Assembly: GCA_016866575.1 (NCBI GenBank)
Contig: VGMA01000053.1
Span: 1-10,502 of the forward strand
Reading direction: 5' to 3'
Length of the DNA stretch: 10,502 bases
From: Chlamydiota bacterium
GTDB taxonomy: Bacteria > Chlamydiota > Chlamydiia > Chlamydiales > VGMA01
Positions 1 to 6,654 of this stretch are shown piece by piece. Position 1 is the first letter of the stretch. Every line of letters starts with the position of its first letter. The translations under genes were made by a program, and so were the position numbers. The notes below the pieces were generated by a model. The model had not been told where the DNA came from. It made no database searches and worked only from the letters and a program-made list of their open reading frames with translations.

Positions 1-834
1 TACTCTAATGATTTAGCAATTATTAGCATGTGGGTGCACAAAAAGATCTATATTTGGGGATCTTTACTAAGCTTATCGTTTCTGTTTGCCTACTTAGCAA
101 AAATTGTTACACCGATTGCTCTTATACCCATAACAATTTTATTTCTTTGTCACTATGGCATTTCTAAAGATCTTAAAGGATGGGTCAGATTTTGCTTAGT
201 AACAGTTGCTAGTGTTATATCTTTTGCTTTCATTTTCCATCTTGCCGTGGGATTTAAAAACCCCTTAGTCGCCGACAATTTAAAAATGAGTGCCAATAGC
301 ATGAATTTTAGATGGTATATCAATTTTGACAAACCCTTTATTGGTCTTTTTACACTAGGCCTTTATCTTCCGCTAATCAGAAGCAAAATGAGACTTGTGA
401 AGGTGCTGCTTGAATCTTTTTCATGGAGCTTACTTGTGATCTTAGTGCTTTTAGGATTTAGCTATAAAACCCATTTGATTGCATGGGATGTTAAATGGTT
501 TTCTTTCTTTCCTATTTTTTTATTAACCAATCTTTTTTTGGTTGTGATTCCTGAAGAAGCCTTTTTTCGCGGATTTTTACAAAGAGAGATCACGCTCGGG
601 CTAAACAATAAAGCCTCCAATGTCCTTGCAATTTTAGTTGTATCTCTACTCTTTTCCTCAATACATCTCTTATTTGTTCCTTCTATGTCGTATTTTATTG
701 CAGCGCTGCTTGCTTCATTTGCTTATGGAACAATATTTGCGATCACAAAATCGATTGAAAGCAGTATCATCACCCATTTCATGGTGAATTTCATCCACCT
801 CATCTTTTTTACCTACCCAGCTCTACAAAAGTAA
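1..834 (+). CDS. CPBP (Abi/CAAX-protease-like) family intramembrane metalloprotease, 5' end possibly outside window
   Basis: Predicted integral membrane protein with many hydrophobic helices and the three motifs of the CPBP family of glutamic-type membrane proteases. Counting from the first in-window ATG at 28 (268 residues), motif 1 is EEAFFRG (residues 176-182, EExxxR), motif 2 is FSSIH (209-213) and motif 3 is HFMVN (250-254). All expected active-site residues are present, so activity is plausible. The family includes CAAX prenyl endopeptidases and bacteriocin-immunity proteins; the substrate cannot be predicted here. The start is uncertain: codons 1-27 are also open in this frame, no in-frame stop precedes the ATG, and no convincing Shine-Dalgarno sequence precedes position 28, so the true start may lie upstream of the window. 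The stop is 3 nt before the next ATG, which suggests an operon with the glycosyltransferase-like gene. Family call is firm, role unknown. Confidence 0.85.
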   Translation, partial: YSNDLAIISMWVHKKIYIWGSLLSLSFLFAYLAKIVTPIALIPITILFLCHYGISKDLKGWVRFCLVTVASVISFAFIFHLAVGFKNPLVADNLKMSANSMNFRWYINFDKPFIGLFTLGLYLPLIRSKMRLVKVLLESFSWSLLVILVLLGFSYKTHLIAWDVKWFSFFPIFLLTNLFLVVIPEEAFFRGFLQREITLGLNNKASNVLAILVVSLLFSSIHLLFVPSMSYFIAALLASFAYGTIFAITKSIESSIITHFMVNFIHLIFFTYPALQK

Positions 835-837
835 TTT

Positions 838-1875
838 ATGAACGCTATAATTAAATATTTTCTCCTTTTTACCTTCTTTTTCTCTCTTGAAGCAAGCGAG
901 AGAGGAAAAATCCTCATATGCGGCGTTTGCAAAAATGTCGAAGAAAAGCTCCCTTTCATCATGGAATCGATGACTAAATGCGGCGAAGCCTACGATGATT
1001 ACCGCATCATCATCTACGAAAACAATTCTTACGACAAAACGCAAAAAAAACTCTTAAAGTGGGCCAAAAAAAATCCCAAAGTGACCATTTTTTCAGAATT
1101 TTTAGGACATAAAGAGCTTCTTAGCAGATGCCCTTCTCAAAAAGTGACTCGAACTGAAGTGATTGCTATGGCAAGAAATCGAGTCTTAGAAGAAGCTTTA
1201 AGTTCTAAATACCAAGATTTTGATTTTGTTTTGATGGCAGATATGGATTTTGGTGAACTGTGGAATATTGATCAAATTCTTAAAACTACCGGAGAAACTG
1301 AAATCGAGTGGGACGGAGTGTTTGCAAATGGCCTGCTTCCTGATGGGCGCTTTTATGATCTATTTGCTTTTAGAGCTAAAGAATCTCCATTAGGACCAGA
1401 AATGCTTGGAAAGTGGTGGTGGGATCATAAAGATTGGTTTTCCATTCCTAAAGAACACCCTTGGCACCCTGTCTACTCTGCCTTTAACGGTTTAGCGATT
1501 TATAAACGCGCTTCGTTAAAAAAATCGCGCTATAGCGGCGTTGTTACTCATGATGTCGATATCGCTACAAAGCGCTGGCTCGATCAAGCAAGAATCGACG
1601 GCCACCCATATGCTGCTATCTATGATTCACTTAAAAGAAAGTACGCCTTAGCTTCAAGGCATATGCTCGATACAGTAGAAAATAGACGCAACCTGCCCCA
1701 TGAAATTATCTATGTATTGCCAGGATCAAAGACAAAAAATCGCTGGCTTATTCGAAAAAAATCGGCCATTTTGCCAGAGATTTGTGAACACGTGGCCTTG
1801 CATGCAAGTATGAGCAACAAAGGATTTGATCGTTTTTACATCAATCCAGGACTAATTACTCACTACCACGAATAA
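838..1875 (+). CDS. Putative glycosyltransferase (GT-A-like, CAP59/GT69-resembling) with N-terminal export or anchor segment
   Basis: 345 residues. Residues 1-20 form a hydrophobic segment ending in SLEAS, like a Sec signal peptide or a short membrane anchor. The rest looks like a GT-A fold: a beta strand ILICGVCKN (25-33), an IIYENNSYDKT segment (58-68) typical of nucleotide-sugar-binding N-termini, TRTEVIAMARN (104-114), and a metal-binding DxD at D135-M-D137 within LMADMDFG. A Trp-rich stretch (GKWWWDHKDW, 191-200) and a C-terminal CEHVALHASM segment (316-325) follow. The spacing of the YEN.S.D.T, R...A..RN and DxD elements resembles fungal CAP59-type mannosyltransferases (GT69); this comparison is from memory. 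The gene starts 3 nt after the protease stop with no clear ribosome binding site, so translation is probably coupled. Donor and acceptor are unknown. An export signal on a sugar-nucleotide enzyme is unusual for bacteria. Confidence 0.65.
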   Translation: MNAIIKYFLLFTFFFSLEASERGKILICGVCKNVEEKLPFIMESMTKCGEAYDDYRIIIYENNSYDKTQKKLLKWAKKNPKVTIFSEFLGHKELLSRCPSQKVTRTEVIAMARNRVLEEALSSKYQDFDFVLMADMDFGELWNIDQILKTTGETEIEWDGVFANGLLPDGRFYDLFAFRAKESPLGPEMLGKWWWDHKDWFSIPKEHPWHPVYSAFNGLAIYKRASLKKSRYSGVVTHDVDIATKRWLDQARIDGHPYAAIYDSLKRKYALASRHMLDTVENRRNLPHEIIYVLPGSKTKNRWLIRKKSAILPEICEHVALHASMSNKGFDRFYINPGLITHYHE

Positions 1876-1907
1876 AATAGGGGAAATTTCTATTTCCCCT
1901 ATTTTAT
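1872..1907. terminator. Bidirectional intrinsic terminator between convergent genes
   Basis: Perfect inverted repeat with 16-bp arms (1872-1887 and 1892-1907) and a 4-nt loop TTCT. A GGGG/CCCC core is flanked by A- and T-rich arm ends, so each strand ends its hairpin in a T-rich run (CCCCTATTTTAT). It begins inside the stop codon of the glycosyltransferase-like gene and lies 18 nt past the stop of the opposing exported-protein gene, the ideal position to stop both transcripts. Confidence 0.9.
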
Positions 1908-1925
1908 CTAAAATCTATAAATAGC

Positions 1926-2435
1926 TTAATTTTGTTTTTGCTCTGCTTTTGATGCAGGAGTATCTGGCATAGCGCCAAGTTTTTGCATCTGGATATCTGC
2001 CAAATTTGCAGGTGTCCCTGTTTTACCTTCTTCAATCGATTGCTCTGCTGGTGTTGGATTTTGAGTCTCTTCAAAAATGATCTTTTGTTGTTCAAATGCT
2101 TCAATCAATGTAAGAGCCTTTACCTCTGAAATATCATTTATTTCTGCTTCAGACATGCTATCTGTATCATAATCAGGCAAAAGCGCTTCAAACACTTGCA
2201 TCTTTTGATCGGGTGTCAATTTTTGATATCTAGCGTAGAGATCGCTGCTGAGCTTTGATTTAACATAAGCTTCTTGTTCTTGAGTCATTTGGGTTGAGGA
2301 ATAGCCATTTGGTGATGAATTTGCAGCATCAGCCATGATTTCGAAAGAGCTGTAAAGACTTCCCTCATCTGCTACAGTCTTTACTCCAAATGCAATAAAA
2401 GGAAGAAAAGCTAAAGTGTATATTGTTCTTTTCAT
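1926..2435 (-). CDS. Small exported acidic protein, function unknown
   Basis: 169 residues, unrecognised. The N-terminus has a Sec-type signal: basic MKRT, a hydrophobic core at about residues 5-18, then GVKTVADE, with cleavage plausible near residue 22. There is no lipobox cysteine. The mature part is hydrophilic, acidic, low in aromatics and has no cysteine. It is probably helical in the middle (residues 50-125, rich in E, Q, A, K), followed by a Pro/Thr/Gln-rich and likely disordered tail (126-169). The start is supported by AGAGAGG about 6 nt upstream of the ATG. It is divergent from mcsA and stops at the shared terminator. The signal peptide and a good RBS make it a real gene; periplasmic or surface location is inferred. 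Confidence 0.75.
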   Translation of the reverse strand: MKRTIYTLAFLPFIAFGVKTVADEGSLYSSFEIMADAANSSPNGYSSTQMTQEQEAYVKSKLSSDLYARYQKLTPDQKMQVFEALLPDYDTDSMSEAEINDISEVKALTLIEAFEQQKIIFEETQNPTPAEQSIEEGKTGTPANLADIQMQKLGAMPDTPASKAEQKQN

Positions 2436-2512
2436 AAAGACCTCTCTTTTTAATTTATTAGTTACATTTTATTCTTATTTTTTAAATAAAAATAAATAAA
2501 GGCGGTTTTAAT
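2436..2512. promoter_or_regulatory. Divergent intergenic region expected to hold promoters for the exported-protein gene and mcsA
   Basis: 77 nt of very AT-rich DNA between divergent start codons. Shine-Dalgarno sequences are visible at both ends (AGAGAGG for the minus gene; AAGGCGG 7 nt before the mcsA ATG). Promoter hexamers are weak: TTACAT at 2462-2467 with TAAATA at 2483-2488 (15-nt spacer) for mcsA, and TAAAAT on the minus strand near 2465-2475. The position requires promoters for both genes, but the exact elements are not convincing. Confidence 0.4.
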
Positions 2513-3010
2513 ATGAATCAAAGACCTATTGAATGTACTAATTGTCAAAAGAAAGCATCTATTATCTATAAAGAGATCCAACAAGGGAAGGTTGAAACCT
2601 TCCAAATGTGCCGCGACTGCCCTTGTCTTATGCAAAAACTCTCTAAAAAAGAGGATGATACGCAAAAAAGCAGCCTAAAATGCCCTTTATGCAAAACTTC
2701 TTATGATCAAAATGTAAACCTTGGATGTCCTGAGTGTTATACCGCTTTTCAAGATAGTGTCACTAAAAGGCTCAAAGAGGAAGGGGCCATTCCAATGGTT
2801 TTTGACCCCTCTTGCATTCAGATGGATCCCATTTTGCTTCACGTGGGAAGAGCCCCTTTGGATGTAGAAAATACAACACCGATTCCTAAGAAACTAGAAA
2901 ATCTACATATCGCTCTTACTGAAGCGCTAGCTTCAGAAAATTACGAGCAAGCCGCCTTATTAAGAGATAAAATCAAAACGTTGATGGAGAGAAATCATGG
3001 AGCAGCTTAG
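2513..3010 (+). CDS. mcsA: McsA-like zinc-finger/UVR-motif protein
   Basis: 165 residues with the McsA architecture. The N-terminal half carries four CxxC pairs suited to bind two zinc ions: C8/C11, C33/C36 (with C38), C57/C60 and C72/C75. The C-terminal UVR (UvrB/UvrC) motif spans about 127-160 (KKLENLHIALTEALASENYE and onward to IKTLMERN). In Firmicutes McsA activates the protein-arginine kinase McsB and links it to the CtsR regulator and ClpC. Here the next gene is mcsB-like, overlapping by 14 nt, so the two are co-translated. No ctsR or clpC is adjacent. The ATG at 2513 is preceded by AAGGCGG at good spacing. In C. trachomatis the counterpart is, from memory, CT676. The family call is strong; partnership with the downstream protein is inferred from context. 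Confidence 0.85.
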   Translation: MNQRPIECTNCQKKASIIYKEIQQGKVETFQMCRDCPCLMQKLSKKEDDTQKSSLKCPLCKTSYDQNVNLGCPECYTAFQDSVTKRLKEEGAIPMVFDPSCIQMDPILLHVGRAPLDVENTTPIPKKLENLHIALTEALASENYEQAALLRDKIKTLMERNHGAA

Positions 3011-4016
3011 AAAAAATATTTGGCAAGAGTCATGTTCTATCTGGCTTGGAACTGAATTTATCTTAAAGCGCAACATCGACAAATACCCTTTTTCTGAAAA
3101 GATGAGCCCTGAGCAAAAAAACACAACCCACGCCTTGCTAAAAGAAGCCTTACTTAAGCTCTCTTTACTAAAAAATCCGCTCTATTTTTCTTTAAATGAG
3201 TTAGGCGCCTCTCACCGTGAACTTTGGCAAGAAAGGTTTTTATCTACACTTCCTCACATAGAAAATGATCAAGGAATTGTAATCGACGATACAGGAAATT
3301 TTTCTGCACTCATCCACCCTGAAGATCATCTGCATCTATATTTGATGAGCTCCTCTAATCCTTCAACAACTGCTTGGAAAGATCTACTCAATATCGAAAA
3401 TGAGCTTACTTCACTTATCCGTTTTGCCTTCCATCCGCAATTCGGCTATCTCACCGCAGACCCAAAAATGGCGGGAACAGCTCTTGTGGCTAGAGGTTTT
3501 TTGCATCTTCCTGCTTTAATTCAAGGGAAACATTTAGAAACCTTGATCGAAATGCTGCCAGAAGATGTCATCATTTATGGCCTTGGAGAGGAAAAGGAAT
3601 TCATAGGCGATCTTGTTGTGATAGAAAACCGCTTCAAGATCGGCATCAACGAAGAGACAATACTGCAAGTTTTATTAGAGACTATCAAAAATGTGGTAGA
3701 AAAAGAAAAAAGCATGCGAGAAAAGATGAAGCAAGAACTTCCTTCTGAAATGGTAGATAAAATCTCAAGAGCGCATGGACTACTTTGTTTTTGTCACCAG
3801 CTCAAAACTGAAGAGGCGTTAAAAAATGTAAGTCTTGCCCATCTTGGAGGAAAACTCGAATGGATCAAGGATGTGCCTGAGCACTTCTTTTCTTCGCTAT
3901 TTTTTCAACTGAGAAGAGGCTATCTCTTAAGCTCAGGAGAAAACATTACAAAGCTTGATGAAGCCAGAAGTAGAATCATCCGCTCTTTATACGAAAAAAG
4001 CTCTCTTGCTGTGTAA
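2997..4016 (+). CDS. mcsB: McsB-like ATP:guanido phosphotransferase homologue, probably lacking key catalytic residues
   Basis: 339 residues, close to the usual McsB length. It aligns by eye over the whole guanido-kinase fold: IWLGTEFILKRNIDKYPF (15-32), HPEDHLHLYLM (107-117, containing the carboxylate E109), FGYLTADPKMAGTALVARGF (149-168), a YGLGEEKEFIGDLVVIENRF segment (194-213), and the C-terminal SRAHGLLCFC and SLAHLGGKL helices. Several canonical residues are replaced. The reactive cysteine of the LT(S/A)CPTN motif is D155, the arginine of DHLR is H113, the SSRIRLARN arginines are mostly lost, and the RGLYGEG arginine is missing. Canonical protein-arginine kinase activity is therefore doubtful. 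The start ATG is preceded by GGAGAG, inside the end of mcsA. The stop lies 12 nt from that of the convergent fusion gene, with no hairpin between. Symbol is by homology and context. Confidence 0.8.
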   Translation: MEQLRKNIWQESCSIWLGTEFILKRNIDKYPFSEKMSPEQKNTTHALLKEALLKLSLLKNPLYFSLNELGASHRELWQERFLSTLPHIENDQGIVIDDTGNFSALIHPEDHLHLYLMSSSNPSTTAWKDLLNIENELTSLIRFAFHPQFGYLTADPKMAGTALVARGFLHLPALIQGKHLETLIEMLPEDVIIYGLGEEKEFIGDLVVIENRFKIGINEETILQVLLETIKNVVEKEKSMREKMKQELPSEMVDKISRAHGLLCFCHQLKTEEALKNVSLAHLGGKLEWIKDVPEHFFSSLFFQLRRGYLLSSGENITKLDEARSRIIRSLYEKSSLAV

Positions 4017-4028
4017 AATAGGCCCCTA

Positions 4029-5414
4029 CTACCGGATGGTTTCCGATCTAGGATGAACTGGCTTCTTTGTGATAGGGATGATTTCACCGGTGATATGTTC
4101 GATCGATAAAATCTTGACAACTTCAAGGGCAACTTCTTGAGGTGTTAGGAGGGCATCTTCCGATTCTAATGGAAAATTGGCAAGCCTCATCTTAGTCTTG
4201 GTTCTTTGAGGGACAACGGCATTGATGCATAAATCTGTTCTTTCTTCTGCAAAACCTAAAGTAAAATTGACTAAACCAGACTTTGCTGCCGAATAGACCG
4301 TATAAGATTTTCTTCCTCGCGAATAGCTTGAAGAAGCGATATTGATGATGTGCCCTTTTTCTTTGACAGCTGCATGTTTACAAATCAAGATGGCACTTGT
4401 TAAATTGACATTTACTTGCTTTTCAATCATTTCATCTTCTAGAACGTGTAGATCTGCTACTTGTAGATGTCCCATGCTATTGATGACACCATCTACTGAT
4501 CCATAAGTTTCTTTGATTTTTGAAAAGGTTGCTTTCACCTCTTCACTATTTGTGACATCACAAGGCCATGTACTTGAAGAGCGGCTCACACTGATCGCTT
4601 GAGCCTTACGATTTGATAGCTCGCTGCATATCGCTTTACCAATGTCGCCACTTGCGCCGACGACAATAAAAACTTTTCCTTTGAGAGAATCGAGTCTATC
4701 AGAAAAAATCATCACCTCTTTTTTTTTCATGTACAAAAGCTGTTCTGCCAAGAAAAGATCTAGTTCTGTAGTGATCTTGATATTGTCATCAGAGCCTTCG
4801 ACAACATAAGGATGAGCGCCTATTGCCAAAACAAGAGAGCAATCATCTGTTACAACTTCATTTTTTCTTTGCGCTTCTAAGTGAGCTTTTACTATCAAAT
4901 CGTAGGAAAATGTTTGCGGGGTTTGTCCTCGAAGAAATTTAGAGCGATCAGGAATTTCTTTAACAAAGCGTTGATCATCGATGATCGCTAACGTATCATA
5001 CGTAGGTATACACGTATTTACAGCTTGATGGATTGCTGCTTTTTCAATATTTTTTTGTAAAATTTCTTGGCTAACAAATGGCCTAACACCGTCATGAATC
5101 AATACAATATCAGTATCAGGTCCTAGTGCCAAAATCCCCTGCCAGCTCGATCCCTGCCGATCTTTTGCACCTCTTACTACATGTATCGGTTTTTGCGTAA
5201 AAACCGATACCTCTTTACTTACCTCTTGCATCCACTCAAAAGGGGTGACAAGCACCACCTCATCAATCCATTCATGATCTTGCATAGCTTGAAGAGAGTG
5301 AAGATAGACCGCTTTTCCGCCCAATTTATGGAATTGCTTAGGGGAATTGGCTCCAAAACGGATCCCCTGACCTGCCATTAAAATGATTGCCTTCACGGTC
5401 TTATCTTGATACAT
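4029..5414 (-). CDS. Bifunctional cytidylyltransferase / short-chain reductase (Acs1/Bcs1-like, predicted CDP-ribitol synthesis)
   Basis: 461 residues in two domains. Residues 1-230 are an IspD/TarI-type cytidylyltransferase: MAGQGIRFG (13-21), PKQF (25-28), HDGVRPF (107-113), GQTPQTF (163-169), TDDC (189-192) and KITTELD (213-219). Residues 245-450 are an SDR reductase: nucleotide-binding GASGDIG (253-259), NSMG (312-315), catalytic serine within IASSS (359-363), and Y374-SAA-K378. A VPQRTKTKMR segment (401-410) resembles the Bcs1/Acs1 group. In Haemophilus influenzae such fusions reduce ribulose 5-phosphate and transfer CMP to give CDP-ribitol for capsule. Both active sites look intact here. 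The substrate is inferred; the N-domain alone could be read as ispD of the MEP isoprenoid pathway, but the SDR fusion argues for a CDP-alditol enzyme. The ATG lies 1 nt after the transporter stop and has only a weak RBS, implying translational coupling. Last gene of the tdk operon. Confidence 0.85.
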   Translation of the reverse strand: MYQDKTVKAIILMAGQGIRFGANSPKQFHKLGGKAVYLHSLQAMQDHEWIDEVVLVTPFEWMQEVSKEVSVFTQKPIHVVRGAKDRQGSSWQGILALGPDTDIVLIHDGVRPFVSQEILQKNIEKAAIHQAVNTCIPTYDTLAIIDDQRFVKEIPDRSKFLRGQTPQTFSYDLIVKAHLEAQRKNEVVTDDCSLVLAIGAHPYVVEGSDDNIKITTELDLFLAEQLLYMKKKEVMIFSDRLDSLKGKVFIVVGASGDIGKAICSELSNRKAQAISVSRSSSTWPCDVTNSEEVKATFSKIKETYGSVDGVINSMGHLQVADLHVLEDEMIEKQVNVNLTSAILICKHAAVKEKGHIINIASSSYSRGRKSYTVYSAAKSGLVNFTLGFAEERTDLCINAVVPQRTKTKMRLANFPLESEDALLTPQEVALEVVKILSIEHITGEIIPITKKPVHPRSETIR

Positions 5415-5415
5415 A

Positions 5416-6654
5416 TTACACTCGTATTTTTGCCAGTTTGCTTTCTTTGATCAAAAAGATGAGTAAAAAAGAAAGTAAAAATGCTAACGGGAAAATCATG
5501 AATGCAGTGTGAAAATCGCTTACTGAATAGATAGGTATTCCTCCTGCCATCTTGCCATCCCAGTGCCAATCGATGAGCTTGCCTGATAGTGGCTGTATAA
5601 ACGCTGCTAATCCCATAATAATAACGGCTGCAACTCCCATGGAAGTTCCTGTGAGCTCTTTAGGATTGTTTTCTGTAATCATCGGGTAGCCCAAAACTTG
5701 CGTACTTGTCGTTAGCCCTAAAAGGAAAAATAGCACCGTTAAAATCGCTTGTGATGGATGAGGCAGCATGATAATCAGCATCATGACAACAAATGAGCTT
5801 AGAGCTCCTAAAAGCATCGGCAAACGTCTTTTGCCCATCTTATCGGAAATCCAGCCAAATAGTGGTGATCCAACGATTGTTCCCATGCAAATCATACTTA
5901 CTATAAACGCCGCAGTTTCGCTAGGAATATAATGAACTTGCATCAAAAATAGGCTTCCCCAAACCGCGCTGATGATCATCAAAGGAAGATTCATTAAACC
6001 GGTATAAAGGCCGCAAGAAATATTTTGCAAGTTGAATAGGGAGCTACGCACTAAACTCCAAAATGGCGCATTTGCTAGCTTTTCTCTGATGATTTCATCA
6101 GCTGGAGCATCTTTGACAAACGCATAAATCAGCCCTAAAATTCCAAAGCCTATGCCAGCATCAATGAATAAAGCACCACGCCAATCAAAAATTTTAGCTA
6201 AAGATGAAAAAGGCGCCTGAGCGATCACCGCACCAAGCATGCCGATTGTGACCATAAGACCTACCACAAAAGCCTGTTTTTCTCTAGGAAACCATCTAGA
6301 AACAAGCATCATGCAGCTCAAAAAACAAAAGGCATTTCCGATTCCTGATAAAAAGTGGCAAATGCATGCAAACCATAAGCTATTGGCAAATCCAAAGCCT
6401 AATGTGCCCAATATACAGAAAAATAGTGCTGTTAAGATCACTTTTCTTGTCGAATAGCGATCCAAAATGATCCCTGCCGGTAAAAGAAAAATCACATCGG
6501 CAAGTAAATACGTTGCACTCACTAGACCAAAACTTGTCGCATTAAGATGCAAATCTCGCATCAACATGGTAGAAATTGAATTCATCATGTGCATTTGGAC
6601 TAGTTCGTAAGCAAAAAACAATGCTGCTGAAAGGCAAACAAGCCATTTTTTCAT
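5416..6654 (-). CDS. MFS transporter, candidate nucleoside/nutrient importer coupled to tdk
   Basis: 412 residues with about 12 predicted transmembrane helices in two six-helix halves. The MFS signature loop appears twice: GIILDRYSTRKVIL (61-74, between helices 2 and 3) and GWISDKMGKRRLPM in the second half. A hydrophilic central loop lies near residues 180-200 (KDAPADEIIREKLANA). The inner membrane location is clear. The substrate is not determined by sequence, but its ATG overlaps the tdk stop (ATGA, 6651-6654) and is preceded by GGAG within tdk, so it is made together with thymidine kinase. General appearance recalls the Pht porters of Legionella and Coxiella; in Legionella the phtC-phtD locus serves thymidine salvage (established for Legionella, analogy here). 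Amino acid or other solute transport remains possible. Confidence 0.85.
   Translation of the reverse strand: MKKWLVCLSAALFFAYELVQMHMMNSISTMLMRDLHLNATSFGLVSATYLLADVIFLLPAGIILDRYSTRKVILTALFFCILGTLGFGFANSLWFACICHFLSGIGNAFCFLSCMMLVSRWFPREKQAFVVGLMVTIGMLGAVIAQAPFSSLAKIFDWRGALFIDAGIGFGILGLIYAFVKDAPADEIIREKLANAPFWSLVRSSLFNLQNISCGLYTGLMNLPLMIISAVWGSLFLMQVHYIPSETAAFIVSMICMGTIVGSPLFGWISDKMGKRRLPMLLGALSSFVVMMLIIMLPHPSQAILTVLFFLLGLTTSTQVLGYPMITENNPKELTGTSMGVAAVIIMGLAAFIQPLSGKLIDWHWDGKMAGGIPIYSVSDFHTAFMIFPLAFLLSFLLIFLIKESKLAKIRV

Noticed and set aside
823..1044. Minus-strand frame at the start of the glycosyltransferase-like gene
   Set aside because: Low-complexity translation, opposite a gene with clear motifs.
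2475..2495. AT-only palindrome with 8-bp arms upstream of mcsA
   Set aside because: Composed only of A and T in an AT-rich spacer; easily expected by chance and too weak for a terminator or operator claim.
4029..5414. Reading this gene simply as ispD
   Set aside because: Half of the protein is an intact SDR reductase and the sequence carries Acs1/Bcs1-like segments; plain IspD is about 230 residues. A dual role cannot be excluded.
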